Below the pieces are notes generated by a model that ran no database searches, was not told the origin of the DNA, and worked only from the letters and a program-made list of their open reading frames with translations. DNA of 64,000 nucleotides from Mongoliitalea daihaiensis. GTDB taxonomy: Bacteria; Bacteroidota; Bacteroidia; Cytophagales; Cyclobacteriaceae. Numbering within the stretch: the first letter of the stretch is position 1; every line of letters starts with the position of its first letter. The DNA is taken from NCBI RefSeq assembly GCF_021596945.1, contig NZ_CP063779.1, positions 2,082,001-2,146,000 of the forward strand, read 5' to 3'. Made by a program: the position numbers and the translations under genes. This document shows, piece by piece, positions 42,407 to 56,455 of this stretch.

Positions 42407-43594
42407 ATGGCAAAAGCAACCTTTGACCGTTCCAAACCACACGTAAACGTTGGTACGATTGGTCACGTAGACCATGGAAAGACAACTTTGACTGCTGCCA
42501 TTACAACAGTATTGGCCAAAAAAGGTCTTTCTGAACTAAGAGATTTCTCTTCTATCGACAACGCTCCAGAAGAAAAAGAAAGAGGTATCACTATCAACAC
42601 ATCACACGTAGAGTATCAGACTGAATCAAGACACTACGCGCACGTAGATTGTCCAGGTCACGCTGACTACGTTAAGAACATGGTAACTGGTGCTGCTCAG
42701 ATGGATGGCGCTATTCTTGTAGTAGCTGCAACTGACGGACCAATGCCACAAACAAGAGAGCACATTCTTCTTGCTCGTCAAGTAGGTGTACCTGCACTTG
42801 TTGTGTTCTTGAACAAAGTGGATATGGTAGATGATCCTGAGCTATTGGAACTTGTTGAGATGGAAGTAAGAGAATTGCTTTCTTTCTACGATTTCGATGG
42901 AGACAACATTCCTGTAATCGCTGGTTCTGCCCTTGGTGGTTTGAATGGTGAAGCACAGTGGGAAGATAAAATCATGGAATTGATGGACGCTGTGGATAAC
43001 CACATTCCACTTCCTGAGCGTTTGGTAGACAAAGATTTCTTGATGCCTGTTGAAGACGTATTCTCTATTACTGGTCGTGGAACTGTAGCTACTGGTAGAA
43101 TCGAAAGAGGTGTTATCAACTCTGGTGATCCTGTAGATATTATCGGTATGGGTGCTCAAGGGCTGAAGTCTACTGTAACTGGTGTTGAAATGTTCCGTAA
43201 GATCCTTGACAGAGGTGAAGCGGGTGACAACGTTGGTCTATTGTTGAGAGGTATTGAAAAGTCTCAAATCAGAAGAGGTATGATTATCTGTAAGCCAGGT
43301 TCTGTGAAGCCACATGCTCACTTCAACGCTGAGGTTTACGTACTTTCTAAAGAAGAAGGTGGTCGTCATACGCCATTCTTTAACAAATATCGTCCACAGT
43401 TCTATTTAAGAACTACTGACGTAACAGGTGAGATTAAACTTCCTGAGAACGTTGAAATGGTTATGCCAGGTGATAACGTTACCATTGAGGTAAATTTGTT
43501 AAACGCTGTTGCTTTGGAAAAAGGTCTACGTTTCGCTATCCGTGAGGGTGGTAGAACAGTAGGTGCTGGTCAGGTAACCGAAATTTTGGACTAA
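42407..43594 (+). CDS. tuf: Elongation factor Tu
   Basis: 395-residue GTPase that delivers aminoacyl-tRNA to the ribosome. G1 [10 protein letters not shown], switch I with [17 protein letters not shown]3 [12 protein letters not shown] and G4 [10 protein letters not shown] are all present, followed by domains 2 and 3 ([20 protein letters not shown]). Preceded by three tRNA genes in one unit, the common arrangement in Bacteroidota and other phyla, and followed by a strong terminator. Confidence 0.99.
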   Translation: MAKATFDRSKPHVNVGTIGHVDHGKTTLTAAITTVLAKKGLSELRDFSSIDNAPEEKERGITINTSHVEYQTESRHYAHVDCPGHADYVKNMVTGAAQMDGAILVVAATDGPMPQTREHILLARQVGVPALVVFLNKVDMVDDPELLELVEMEVRELLSFYDFDGDNIPVIAGSALGGLNGEAQWEDKIMELMDAVDNHIPLPERLVDKDFLMPVEDVFSITGRGTVATGRIERGVINSGDPVDIIGMGAQGLKSTVTGVEMFRKILDRGEAGDNVGLLLRGIEKSQIRRGMIICKPGSVKPHAHFNAEVYVLSKEEGGRHTPFFNKYRPQFYLRTTDVTGEIKLPENVEMVMPGDNVTIEVNLLNAVALEKGLRFAIREGGRTVGAGQVTEILD

Positions 43595-43617
43595 TCCGAA
43601 GTTTATCATAAATAATT

Positions 43618-43655
43618 AAATGCGATCCTAAAATTTCTTAGGGTCGCATTTGTTT
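43618..43655 (+). terminator. Terminator after tuf
   Basis: Long stem: AAATGCGA / TCGCATTT continued by CCTAA / TTAGG with one G-T pair between, loop of about 6 nt, then TTGTTTC. Its right arm overlaps the -33 region of the tRNA-Trp promoter. Confidence 0.85.
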
Positions 43656-43680
43656 CTTAAAGGTATTATCAATACTTTTG
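43649..43680 (+). promoter_or_regulatory. Promoter of the tRNA-Trp-secE-nusG-ribosomal unit
   Basis: TTTG (43649-43652), 20-nt spacer, exact -7 box TACTTTTG (43673-43680), followed by GCAGTCC, the same downstream word as at rpsL and rplC. Confidence 0.75.
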
Positions 43681-43707
43681 CAGTCCCTTTTGGGCTCAAA
43701 TTAATCT

Positions 43708-43778
43708 ACGGGCATAGTTCAATGGCAGAATAGCGGTCTCCAAAACCGTTGATGGGAGTTCGAATCTCTCTGCCCGTG
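43708..43778 (+). tRNA. tRNA-Trp (CCA)
   Basis: 71 nt with acceptor ACGGGCA / TGCCCGT, anticodon loop CTCCAAA with anticodon CCA at 43740-43742, T-loop AGTTCGAATCT and discriminator G. It lies 16 nt before secE, a gene order widely conserved in bacteria. Confidence 0.97.
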
Positions 43779-43794
43779 CAAATAGAGTAAAACC

Positions 43795-43983
43795 ATGAAC
43801 GTTAAAAATTTTGTCATAGAGTCGATTGATGAGATGAAAAACAAGGTCACTTGGCCTACGTATTCATTTCTACAGAACAGTGCTGTTTTGGTGCTGGTTG
43901 CCTCATTAATATTTGCCTTGGTAATAGGTATAATTGATTTAGGCTTCGAAAATTTGATGAAGTGGTTTTACGACTTATTCTAA
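43795..43983 (+). CDS. secE: Preprotein translocase subunit SecE
   Basis: 62 residues, the short single-helix form of SecE. An amphipathic N-terminal part (ESIDEMKNKVTWPT) contains the conserved Trp-Pro, then one membrane helix (SAVLVLVASLIFALVIGII). It clamps SecY in the translocon. Position between tRNA-Trp and nusG is the standard one. Confidence 0.95.
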   Translation: MNVKNFVIESIDEMKNKVTWPTYSFLQNSAVLVLVASLIFALVIGIIDLGFENLMKWFYDLF

Positions 43984-44000
43984 TCGCATAAAATTTACTG

Positions 44001-44558
44001 ATGGCTGAACATAAGTGGTACGTACTGCGGGTGGTAGCTGGACAAGAGAAAAAAGCCAAGTCATACTTGGATAATGAAATTGTCCGGAATAAACTCGAGG
44101 ATTTTATTCCCGAAGTTTTGATTCCTTCCGAGAAAGTTTACGAGATGCGCAATGGCAAAAAGCGAGTCAGAGAGAGAAATTTCTTTCCTGGCTATGTTTT
44201 GGTTCATGCGGATTTGACTAATGGTGAGGCTAATCACGTAATTACAAGCATACCGGGTGTAATCGGATTTCTTGGATCAAACCAGGGGGGAGCTTCCAAA
44301 ACCCCTGAACCATTACGACAATCAGAAGTCAATAGGATCTTAGGTCGTGTTGAGGAGATTGATGAGTTTGCTGAGAAATTGGATACTCCATTTATAGTAG
44401 GGGAGACCGTTAAAGTAATGGACGGTCCCTTTAGTGGATTCTCGGGTACAATTGAGGAAGTGTTTGAAGATAAGAAAAAGCTTAACGTTATGGTTAAGAT
44501 TTTCGGTCGAAACACGCCTGTTGAATTAAACTTTATACAAGTAGAAAAACAAGATTAA
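44001..44558 (+). CDS. nusG: Transcription antitermination factor NusG
   Basis: 185 residues. The NGN domain begins [19 protein letters not shown] and includes [12 protein letters not shown]; the C-terminal KOW domain has [18 protein letters not shown]. Binds RNA polymerase and couples it to ribosomal S10 or Rho. Ends 3 nt before rplK. Confidence 0.97.
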   Translation: MAEHKWYVLRVVAGQEKKAKSYLDNEIVRNKLEDFIPEVLIPSEKVYEMRNGKKRVRERNFFPGYVLVHADLTNGEANHVITSIPGVIGFLGSNQGGASKTPEPLRQSEVNRILGRVEEIDEFAEKLDTPFIVGETVKVMDGPFSGFSGTIEEVFEDKKKLNVMVKIFGRNTPVELNFIQVEKQD

Positions 44559-44561
44559 GAA

Positions 44562-45005
44562 ATGGCTAAGGAAATCACTGGTTATGTGAAATTACAAGTG
44601 AAAGGTGGCCAGGCTAATCCTTCACCTCCGGTAGGTCCTGCTCTTGGTTCCAAGGGTTTGAACATCATGGAGTTCTGTAAGCAATTTAATGCCCGTACCC
44701 AAGATAAAATGGGTCAGGTATTGCCTGTCTTGATTACTGTTTTTTCTGACAAATCCTTTGAATTCGTAGTAAAAACTCCTCCAGCTGCAAATATGCTGTT
44801 GGAAGCTGCGAAAGTGAAGAGTGGTTCTGCTGAACCAAACAGAAAAAAAGTAGGATCCGTAACATGGGATCAAGTTAAGGAGATTGCTGAAGTGAAAATG
44901 CCTGACCTAAACGCTTTCAAAGTGGAATCTGCCATGAAAATGATTGCAGGTACCGCTAGAAGTATGGGTATCACTGTTTCTGGAAAAGCCCCTTGGGAGG
45001 AATAA
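44562..45005 (+). CDS. rplK: 50S ribosomal protein L11
   Basis: 147 residues. The N-terminal proline-rich domain ([20 protein letters not shown]) is the thiostrepton-region contact, and the C-terminal rRNA-binding domain has [10 protein letters not shown] near the end. Part of the GTPase-associated centre. Followed after 10 nt by rplA. Confidence 0.98.
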   Translation: MAKEITGYVKLQVKGGQANPSPPVGPALGSKGLNIMEFCKQFNARTQDKMGQVLPVLITVFSDKSFEFVVKTPPAANMLLEAAKVKSGSAEPNRKKVGSVTWDQVKEIAEVKMPDLNAFKVESAMKMIAGTARSMGITVSGKAPWEE

Positions 45006-45015
45006 ATAAAAAACT

Positions 45016-45714
45016 ATGGCTAAGTTAACAAAAAAGCAAAAAGAAGCTCTTTCTAAGTACGACCCAAGCCAGCAGTACTCCTTAGAGGATGCTTCTAAAA
45101 TCGTAAAAGATATCACACTGACTAAGTTTGATGCTTCAGTAGATGTAGACGTTCGTTTGGGCGTTGATCCACGTAAAGCAGATCAAATGGTGAGAGGTGT
45201 GGTAGCTCTTCCGCATGGAACTGGTAAGGATGTTAAAGTACTTGTACTTTGCACTCCTGACAAGGAACAAGAAGCAAAAGAAGCTGGTGCAGATTTCGTA
45301 GGTCTAGATGATTTTATTGCAAAAATCGAAGGCGGTTGGACAGATGTTGATGTAATCATCACTATGCCAAACGTCATGGCAAAAGTCGGTAGACTTGGTA
45401 GAGTTTTGGGACCTAGAGGCTTGATGCCTAACCCAAAATCAGGTACTGTAACCCTAGAGGTTGGTAAAGCTGTGAAAGAAGTGAAAGCAGGTAAAATTGA
45501 TTTCAAAGTCGATAAATTCGGAATCATTCATGCAGGCATTGGTAAGGTTTCCTTTACACCTGAACAAATTCAGGACAATGTAAAAGAACTTATCGCTACT
45601 ATTTCTAAGTTGAAGCCATCTTCATCGAAGGGTACATATTTCAAGAGCATTCACTTATCAAGTACAATGTCTCCTGGTGTTAAAGTAGATAAGGCAAGCA
45701 TTCAAGGTATTTAA
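45016..45714 (+). CDS. rplA: 50S ribosomal protein L1
   Basis: 232 residues, usual length. Signature [20 protein letters not shown] in the middle and the C-terminal segment [14 protein letters not shown]1 forms the mobile L1 stalk and in many bacteria represses translation of its own operon; no L1-binding mimic was identified here. Two nt precede rplJ. Confidence 0.98.
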   Translation: MAKLTKKQKEALSKYDPSQQYSLEDASKIVKDITLTKFDASVDVDVRLGVDPRKADQMVRGVVALPHGTGKDVKVLVLCTPDKEQEAKEAGADFVGLDDFIAKIEGGWTDVDVIITMPNVMAKVGRLGRVLGPRGLMPNPKSGTVTLEVGKAVKEVKAGKIDFKVDKFGIIHAGIGKVSFTPEQIQDNVKELIATISKLKPSSSKGTYFKSIHLSSTMSPGVKVDKASIQGI

Positions 45715-45716
45715 TC

Positions 45717-46253
45717 ATGACTAGAGAAGAAAAATTACAAATAATCGAAAGTCTTACCGAGAAGTTCAAAGAAACCCCTTATTTCTACATTACAGATGCA
45801 GCAGGGTTCTCAGTAGCTGACGTTAATGCTTTCAGAAGAGCTTGTTATGACAAAGGGATCGAGTACAAAGTGTACAAGAACACCTTAATCAAGAAAGCTT
45901 TGGAAAACCTAGATGGTGATTACGGTGATTTCGCCGATCAAGTATTGAAGGGTTCCTCAGGTATCTTGTTTTCAAAAGAGGTAAGTAATTTACCTGCAAA
46001 AGTTCTTCTAGATTTCAGAAAGAAGCGTGGTAAGAAGGAAACGCGTCCAGTATTCAAAGGTGCTTACATCGATTCAGATGTATTTGTTGGAGAGGCTAAT
46101 TTAGAGTTGTTATCTAACCTTAAGTCCAAAAATGAACTTATTGGTGATGTTATCGGCTTGCTACAGGCTCCAATGACCAACTTGGTCTCTGCTCTTCAGA
46201 GTGGACCAAATACGATCGCAGGACTTGTGAAAACGCTTTCTGAAAGAGAATAA
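45717..46253 (+). CDS. rplJ: 50S ribosomal protein L10
   Basis: 178 residues. The N-terminal rRNA-binding part contains FYITDAAGFSVADVNAFRR and YKVYKNTLIKKAL; the C-terminal helix binds L7/L12 dimers. Two nt after rplA and 48 nt before rplL. Confidence 0.97.
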   Translation: MTREEKLQIIESLTEKFKETPYFYITDAAGFSVADVNAFRRACYDKGIEYKVYKNTLIKKALENLDGDYGDFADQVLKGSSGILFSKEVSNLPAKVLLDFRKKRGKKETRPVFKGAYIDSDVFVGEANLELLSNLKSKNELIGDVIGLLQAPMTNLVSALQSGPNTIAGLVKTLSERE

Positions 46254-46301
46254 TCAATTTAATCATTTAGTAAAAAATCAACAATTTAAATATTTAATAC
46301 A

Positions 46302-46679
46302 ATGGCAGATCTTAAACAACTTGCTGATCAGTTGGTAAACTTGACTGTAAAAGAGGTAAAAGAGTTAGCTGATATCCTTAAAGATGAGTATGGTATCGAA
46401 CCAGCTGCTGCAGCTGTTGCTGTTGCCGGTCCTGGTGCTGGTGCTGGTGCTCCTGAAGTTGAAGAGAAGACTTCATTTGACGTTATCTTGAAAGCTGCTG
46501 GTGCTCAAAAGCTTGCAGTAGTGAAGCTTGTGAAAGAATTGACTGGTCTTGGCTTGAAAGAAGCGAAAGAACTAGTGGATGGTGCTCCTAAAGCTGTGAA
46601 AGAAGGCGTTGCTAAGGACGAAGCAGATGCTTTGAAAAAGTCTCTAGAAGAAGCTGGAGCTGAAGTAGAAGTAAAATAA
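46302..46679 (+). CDS. rplL: 50S ribosomal protein L7/L12
   Basis: 125 residues. The N-terminal dimerisation helix is followed by an Ala/Gly-rich hinge ([16 protein letters not shown]) and the C-terminal factor-binding domain (VIKLVK-type segment [20 protein letters not shown]). Recruits translational GTPases. Followed by a hairpin before rpoB. Confidence 0.98.
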   Translation: MADLKQLADQLVNLTVKEVKELADILKDEYGIEPAAAAVAVAGPGAGAGAPEVEEKTSFDVILKAAGAQKLAVVKLVKELTGLGLKEAKELVDGAPKAVKEGVAKDEADALKKSLEEAGAEVEVK

Positions 46680-46723
46680 TTTGATTAACCTTTGCCTGTT
46701 TTATAGGTTAAGGTTAAGAGGAT

Positions 46724-46753
46724 AGACCTGACTTTTTGAGTCAGGTCTTTTCC
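46724..46753 (+). terminator. Terminator or attenuator between rplL and rpoB
   Basis: Perfect 10-bp stem AGACCTGACT / AGTCAGGTCT, 5-nt loop, then TTTCC. A partial terminator at this place is known in E. coli and sets the ratio of ribosomal protein to polymerase. A 10-bp palindrome GACAATTGTC follows at 46791-46800. Confidence 0.7.
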
Positions 46754-46838
46754 TGTTTGTGCTCAGGATTAAAATTGCACTATTTCTAGCGACAATTGTC
46801 GTATTTGGTTAAAAATTATCACTAAAACAAAAACTGCC

Positions 46839-49800
46839 TTGGCTATCCAGAATCAAACCGAAAGGAAAAGTTTCTCATCTATTAAGGTAGTCAAAGACTA
46901 TCCGGATTTCCTTGATATCCAATTACAATCTTTTAAAGATTTTTTCCAATTGGATACTCCTGCTGAAAGAAGACGACAGGATGGTTTATTCAAGGTGTTT
47001 TCTGAGAACTTTCCAATAAGTGACTCCAGAGAAAACTTTACCCTTGAATTTATTGACTACGCGGTAGATCCACCAAAATACTCTGTAGAGGAGTGTATAG
47101 ATAGAGGCTTGACTTACTCAGTGCCTTTAAAAGCTAAACTTAGGTTGCTTTGTCATGATGAGGATAATGAAGATTTTGAAACCATCGAACAAGAGGTGTT
47201 CTTGGGAAATCTTCCTTACATGACTGAAAAGGGTTCTTTCGTGATCAATGGAGCGGAACGTGTCATCGTTTCTCAGTTACATAGATCTCCAGGTGTATTT
47301 TTTGCTCAATCGAAGCATACCAATGGAACCAAACTTTATTCTGCCAGAATTATTCCTTTCAAAGGGAGCTGGATTGAATTTGCAACTGACATCAATAATG
47401 TCATGTATGCTTACATCGATCGTAAGAAAAAATTCCCAGTTACCACGCTTTTAAGAGCCATTGGTTATGGTTCTGATAAAGAGATTCTTGACCTTTTTGG
47501 TTTATCTGAAGAAATCGAAGCCACTAAAGGAAGTTTAAAGAAAATTGCTGGAAGAAAATTAGCTGCCCGTGTTCTTAAAACTTGGGTGGAAGATTTTGTG
47601 GATGAAGATACAGGTGAAGTGGTCTCTATTGATAGAAATGAAGTTCTATTGGAAAGAGATTCCATCTTGACCGAAGAAGATATTGAATTGATTTTGGATT
47701 CTGGTGCGAAGTCCATCATCCTTCACAGAGAAGATGTTAACGTTGCCGATTTTTCCATTATATATAACACCCTTCAGAAGGATAATTCCAATTCGGAAAA
47801 AGAAGCTGTAGAGGTGATTTATCGTCAATTGAGAAATACCGAAGCTCCTGATGAGGCGACTGCTAGAGAAGTAATCCATGGATTGTTCTTCTCTGACAAA
47901 CGTTATGACTTAGGGGAAGTGGGCCGATACAGAATTAATAAAAAACTTGGATTGAGCATCGATCCTGAGAAAATTGTATTGACCACGGAAGATATCATCA
48001 ACATCGTGAAGTACTTGATCGGTTTGATCAATTCCAAGGCTGTTGTAGATGATATTGATCACCTTTCTAACAGAAGAGTACGTACGGTTGGTGAGCAATT
48101 GTACAGCCAGTTTGGTGTTGGTCTTGCAAGAATGTCAAGAACAATCCGTGAGCGTATGAATGTTCGTGACAACGAAGACTTCAAACCAGTTGACTTGATC
48201 AATGCACGTACGCTTTCATCTGTGATCAATTCCTTCTTCGGAACCAATCAGCTATCTCAGTTTATGGATCAGACCAACCCATTGGCTGAACTGACCCATA
48301 AGAGAAGATTATCTGCCCTTGGGCCAGGTGGTCTTTCTAGAGAGCGTGCAGGTTTTGAGGTTCGTGACGTTCACTATACGCACTATGGTCGTTTGTGTAC
48401 GATTGAAACGCCAGAAGGTCCTAACATTGGTTTGATCTCTTCTTTGTGTGTACATGCGAAGGTCAATTCCATGGGATTCTTGGAAACTCCTTACAGAAAA
48501 GTAGCGGCTGGAAAGGTGAGCATGGATCCAAATGACATCGTATTCCTGACTGCTGAAGAAGAAGATAATAATAACATTGCTCAGGCAAATGCTCCATTGG
48601 ATGACAAAGGAGGTTTTATCAATGAGCGTGTAAAAGCACGTTTGGAAGGTGATTTCCCTGTATTGACTCCTGATGAGATCAATTACATGGACGTGGCCCC
48701 AAATCAAATTGTATCTGTTGCAGCTTCGTTGATTCCTTTCTTGGAGCATGATGATGCAAACAGAGCCTTGATGGGATCCAACATGCAACGTCAGGCAGTT
48801 CCTTTGTTGAGACCGGAATCCCCTTATGTGGGTACAGGCTTGGAAGGTAAAGCTGCTAGAGATTCTAGAGCATTGGTATTGGCAGAAGCTAATGGTGTTG
48901 TAGAATATGTAGATGCTACCAAAATCACTATTAAGTATGATTTGACCGATGACGAGTTGTTGGTTAACTTCAGTGATGAATATAAAACATACAGCCTTAT
49001 CAAGTTCAGAAGAACTAACCAAGATACTACGATCAACTTGACACCTTTGGTGTTGAAAGGAGACCGTGTAACTAAAGGTCAGGTATTAGTAGAGGGCTAT
49101 TCTACCAATAGAGGTGAACTAGCGTTAGGTAAAAACTTGAGAGTGGCTTACATGCCTTGGCAAGGGTATAACTTTGAGGATGCTATTGTAATCTCTGAAC
49201 GTGTGGTCCGCGAGGATATCTTTACATCTATCCACATTGAAGAGTTTCAGTTGGAAGTAAGGGATACGAAGCGTGGGGAAGAAGAATTGACTTCTGAAAT
49301 TCCAAACGTATCTGAAGAAGCTGTTAAGCATTTGGATGAGAATGGTATTATCCGGGTAGGTGCTGAGGTAAAAGAAGGTGATATCATCATCGGTAAAATC
49401 ACTCCAAAAGGAGAAACCGATCCAACTCCTGAAGAGAAGTTGCTTCGTGCAATCTTTGGTGATAAAGCGGGTGATGTGAAAGATGCTTCCTTGAAAGCTT
49501 CTCCATCCTTGAATGGTGTGGTAATTGAAACCAAACTATTTTCTAGACCTAAGAAAGATAAGGATCTCCGCGTGAAAGCAAAAGCTGAAGTCGAGAAGTT
49601 GAAGGGCAAGTATGCCAAAGACTTGTTAGGCATTAGAGCACGGATGATCAATAAATTGATTACGTTGTTAGATGGATTAACCTCTAGTGGCGTAAGGCAT
49701 AAATTTGGTGATGAAATTATCTCTAAAGGTGTGAAGTTTAACGCAAAGAATATAGAGCAAAACCTATTCCCTGCGAAAAACCCATACAGAGATGAGTCTA

Positions 49801-50714
49801 ACTACAATGTTCCTGAGGAGGCAAACCTCATCTCGGATATCATCTTGGATGATTGGACCGAAGATGCTCGGGTAAATTCATTGGTTCAGCAGTTGGTGAA
49901 AAACTACGTGAACTCCAGAAATGAAATTTCCGGCAGATTCAAGAGAGACAAGTTTACCTTGGAAGTAGGGGATGAGTTACCAGCAGGTATCGTACAATTG
50001 GCTAAAGTGTACATTGCTAAAAAGCGTAAGCTTAAAGTAGGTGATAAGATGGCTGGTCGTCACGGTAACAAAGGTATCGTGGCAAGAATCGTAAGAGATG
50101 AGGATATGCCATTCTTGGAAGACGGAACTCCTATGGACATTGTATTGAATCCATTGGGTGTACCTTCCCGAATGAACATCGGACAGATTTACGAAACAGT
50201 TCTTGCGTGGGCAGGTTACAAGTTAGGCAAGAAATATGCTACTCCTATCTTCGATGGTGCTACTATGGAAGAGGTTGCCGCTGAATTGGATACGGCAGGA
50301 TTGCCAGCTTACGGAAGAACGTATCTATACGATGGTTTGTCCGGTAAGATGTTTGATCAGCCTGTAACAGTAGGTATAGCGTACATGTTGAAATTGGGTC
50401 ACTTGGTAGATGACAAGATGCACGCAAGATCCATTGGACCATACTCTTTGATTACACAACAACCATTGGGTGGTAAAGCACAGTTTGGTGGTCAGCGATT
50501 TGGAGAGATGGAAGTGTGGGCTTTGGAGGCCTTCGGTGCTTCCCACGTATTGCAGGAGATTTTGACAGTAAAATCTGATGACGTGGTAGGTAGAGCGAAA
50601 GCATATGAGGCTATTGTAAAAGGTGAAAACCTTCCAAAACCAAATATTCCTGAATCATTCAACGTATTGGTTCACGAATTGAGAGGTTTGGCTCTTGAAA
50701 TCACCTTAGATTAA
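46839..50714 (+). CDS. rpoB: RNA polymerase subunit beta
   Basis: 1291 residues. TTG at 46839 is the only reasonable start ([12 protein letters not shown]); upstream in-frame codons lack ATG or GTG. The rifampicin-binding cluster is intact, with the [14 protein letters not shown] and [17 protein letters not shown] segments showing the usual susceptible residues. Conserved [12 protein letters not shown] and the C-terminal clamp-contact region are present. No long lineage insertion stands out. It follows the attenuator and precedes rpoC by 47 nt. Confidence 0.98.
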   Translation: MAIQNQTERKSFSSIKVVKDYPDFLDIQLQSFKDFFQLDTPAERRRQDGLFKVFSENFPISDSRENFTLEFIDYAVDPPKYSVEECIDRGLTYSVPLKAKLRLLCHDEDNEDFETIEQEVFLGNLPYMTEKGSFVINGAERVIVSQLHRSPGVFFAQSKHTNGTKLYSARIIPFKGSWIEFATDINNVMYAYIDRKKKFPVTTLLRAIGYGSDKEILDLFGLSEEIEATKGSLKKIAGRKLAARVLKTWVEDFVDEDTGEVVSIDRNEVLLERDSILTEEDIELILDSGAKSIILHREDVNVADFSIIYNTLQKDNSNSEKEAVEVIYRQLRNTEAPDEATAREVIHGLFFSDKRYDLGEVGRYRINKKLGLSIDPEKIVLTTEDIINIVKYLIGLINSKAVVDDIDHLSNRRVRTVGEQLYSQFGVGLARMSRTIRERMNVRDNEDFKPVDLINARTLSSVINSFFGTNQLSQFMDQTNPLAELTHKRRLSALGPGGLSRERAGFEVRDVHYTHYGRLCTIETPEGPNIGLISSLCVHAKVNSMGFLETPYRKVAAGKVSMDPNDIVFLTAEEEDNNNIAQANAPLDDKGGFINERVKARLEGDFPVLTPDEINYMDVAPNQIVSVAASLIPFLEHDDANRALMGSNMQRQAVPLLRPESPYVGTGLEGKAARDSRALVLAEANGVVEYVDATKITIKYDLTDDELLVNFSDEYKTYSLIKFRRTNQDTTINLTPLVLKGDRVTKGQVLVEGYSTNRGELALGKNLRVAYMPWQGYNFEDAIVISERVVREDIFTSIHIEEFQLEVRDTKRGEEELTSEIPNVSEEAVKHLDENGIIRVGAEVKEGDIIIGKITPKGETDPTPEEKLLRAIFGDKAGDVKDASLKASPSLNGVVIETKLFSRPKKDKDLRVKAKAEVEKLKGKYAKDLLGIRARMINKLITLLDGLTSSGVRHKFGDEIISKGVKFNAKNIEQNLFPAKNPYRDESNYNVPEEANLISDIILDDWTEDARVNSLVQQLVKNYVNSRNEISGRFKRDKFTLEVGDELPAGIVQLAKVYIAKKRKLKVGDKMAGRHGNKGIVARIVRDEDMPFLEDGTPMDIVLNPLGVPSRMNIGQIYETVLAWAGYKLGKKYATPIFDGATMEEVAAELDTAGLPAYGRTYLYDGLSGKMFDQPVTVGIAYMLKLGHLVDDKMHARSIGPYSLITQQPLGGKAQFGGQRFGEMEVWALEAFGASHVLQEILTVKSDDVVGRAKAYEAIVKGENLPKPNIPESFNVLVHELRGLALEITLD

Positions 50715-50726
50715 TTCAAAAATAAT

Positions 50727-50740
50727 GGGCCGCAAGGCCC
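50727..50740 (+). promoter_or_regulatory. GNRA-loop hairpin between rpoB and rpoC
   Basis: GGGCC-GCAA-GGCCC, a five-pair GC stem with a GNRA tetraloop and no T tract. More likely an RNA processing or stability element than a terminator. Confidence 0.45.
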
Positions 50741-50761
50741 TTAACATACTCTTCAACAATT

Positions 50762-55072
<4,311 letters not shown>

Positions 55073-55090
55073 ATAAACGTCTAATTATTG

Positions 55091-55122
55091 AAAGGCCTGT
55101 ATTCACGTACAGGCCTTTTTTA
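55091..55122 (+). terminator. Terminator after rpoC
   Basis: Perfect 11-bp stem AAAGGCCTGTA / TACAGGCCTTT, 6-nt loop, followed by TT. It lies 14 nt before the DUF3467 gene. Confidence 0.88.
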
Positions 55123-55135
55123 ATCCTTATATGAT

Positions 55136-55453
55136 ATGGACCAAAATAATCAACCGAATCAACAAATAGATGTGGAATTGACAGAAGAGGTGGCTGAGGG
55201 TATTTACTCCAACTTAGCCATGATTGCCCATTCCAATTCAGAATTTGTTATTGATTTTATCCGTCTGATGCCAGGTGTGCCTAAAGCCAAGGTGAAATCA
55301 CGCATTATTATGACCCCCGATCATGCTAAAAGATTGCTAGCAGCCTTGAAGGACAATATTGCCAAGTACGAGGAAGCATTCGGGAAGATCCCTACAGGAC
55401 AGGAAGCACCGGGATTCCCGATGAATTTTGGGGGAAACTTTGGCGAGGCTTAA
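55136..55453 (+). CDS. DUF3467 domain protein
   Basis: 105 residues, cytoplasmic. The DUF3467 pattern is clear: IYSNLAMIAHSNSEFVIDF, then MPGVPKAKVKSRIIM and HAKRLLAALKDNIAKYE. Its function is unknown; it is commonly placed after rpoC in this phylum. It sits between the rpoC terminator and the rpsL promoter, so expression probably depends on read-through or a weak promoter not recognised here. The C-terminal tail is glycine-rich (FPMNFGGNFGEA). Confidence 0.85.
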   Translation: MDQNNQPNQQIDVELTEEVAEGIYSNLAMIAHSNSEFVIDFIRLMPGVPKAKVKSRIIMTPDHAKRLLAALKDNIAKYEEAFGKIPTGQEAPGFPMNFGGNFGEA

Positions 55454-55472
55454 TAAAAATATAACAGCTTAA

Positions 55473-55504
55473 TTTTGTTTGTTTTACCGATTTCCCTACC
55501 TTTG
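55473..55504 (+). promoter_or_regulatory. Promoter of the rpsL-rpsG-fusA-rpsJ unit
   Basis: TTTTG (55473-55477), 19-nt spacer, exact -7 box TACCTTTG (55497-55504), followed by CAGTCC. The start would be about 45 nt before rpsL. Confidence 0.8.
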
Positions 55505-55554
55505 CAGTCCAAAATTTACAAGTTTAAAGGAAGTATTTATAAATCTATCAGTTA

Positions 55555-55962
55555 ATGCCTACTATACAACAGTTAGTAAGAAAAGGTAGAAACGTCCTAG
55601 AGACCAAATCCAAGTCAAAAGCTTTGGATGCATGTCCTCAAAGACGTGGTGTATGTACCAGAGTGTACACTACCACCCCGAAGAAGCCAAACTCAGCGAT
55701 GAGAAAAGTGGCCAGGGTTAGATTGACGAATGGTAAAGAGGTGAATGCCTACATTCCAGGAGAGGGTCACAATTTGCAAGAGCACTCGATCGTATTGATC
55801 AGAGGTGGTCGTGTAAAGGATCTACCAGGTGTACGTTACCACATTATCAGAGGTGCATTGGATACTGCAGGAGTAAAAGACCGTAAGCAAGGTCGCTCCA
55901 AGTACGGTGCTAAAAGACCTAAGCCAGGAGCTCCAGCTGCTGCAACAGGCAAAAAGAAATAA
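55555..55962 (+). CDS. rpsL: 30S ribosomal protein S12
   Basis: 135 residues, about ten longer than E. coli S12 because of a C-terminal tail rich in Pro, Ala and Lys ([13 protein letters not shown]). The decoding-site loops [16 protein letters not shown] and [16 protein letters not shown] are unchanged, with Lys at the classic streptomycin positions. Starts the str-type unit. Confidence 0.98.
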   Translation: MPTIQQLVRKGRNVLETKSKSKALDACPQRRGVCTRVYTTTPKKPNSAMRKVARVRLTNGKEVNAYIPGEGHNLQEHSIVLIRGGRVKDLPGVRYHIIRGALDTAGVKDRKQGRSKYGAKRPKPGAPAAATGKKK

Positions 55963-55981
55963 TTAATAACATTACAAAGAA

Positions 55982-56449
55982 ATGAGAAAAGCGAAACCAA
56001 AGAAGAGATATATTCTTCCTGATCCGAAGTTCAATGATACTTTGGTAACAAAGTTCGTTAACTGTCTAATGGTAGATGGTAAGAAGAGTATTGCTTACAA
56101 AATCTTCTACGATGCAATCGAGAAGGTTGAACAAAAAGTAGGTGAGAACGGTCTTGAGGTTTGGAAAAAAGCGCTTAACAATATCACTCCAGCCGTAGAG
56201 GTGAAGAGTCGTAGAGTTGGTGGTGCTACGTTCCAGGTCCCAATGGAAGTTAGACCTGAAAGAAAATTGTCCCTAGGTATTAAATGGATGATCAATTATG
56301 CCAGAAAAAGGGGTGAGAAGACTATGATGGATAGATTAGCAGGTGAAATCATCTCCGCATCCAAAGGTGAAGGTGCGGCTGTTAAGAAGAAAGATGATAC
56401 ACACAGAATGGCTGAAGCCAATAAAGCATTCTCACACTTTAGATTTTAA
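55982..56449 (+). CDS. rpsG: 30S ribosomal protein S7
   Basis: 155 residues, head-domain assembly protein. Recognised by [38 protein letters not shown] and the C-terminal [12 protein letters not shown]. Twenty nt after rpsL and 6 nt before fusA. Confidence 0.98.
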   Translation: MRKAKPKKRYILPDPKFNDTLVTKFVNCLMVDGKKSIAYKIFYDAIEKVEQKVGENGLEVWKKALNNITPAVEVKSRRVGGATFQVPMEVRPERKLSLGIKWMINYARKRGEKTMMDRLAGEIISASKGEGAAVKKKDDTHRMAEANKAFSHFRF

Positions 56450-56455
56450 TAGGTA

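Noticed and set aside
48309-49022. 237-codon ORF antisense to rpoB
   Set aside because: Shadow of the highly constrained rpoB coding sequence with no independent coding signal.
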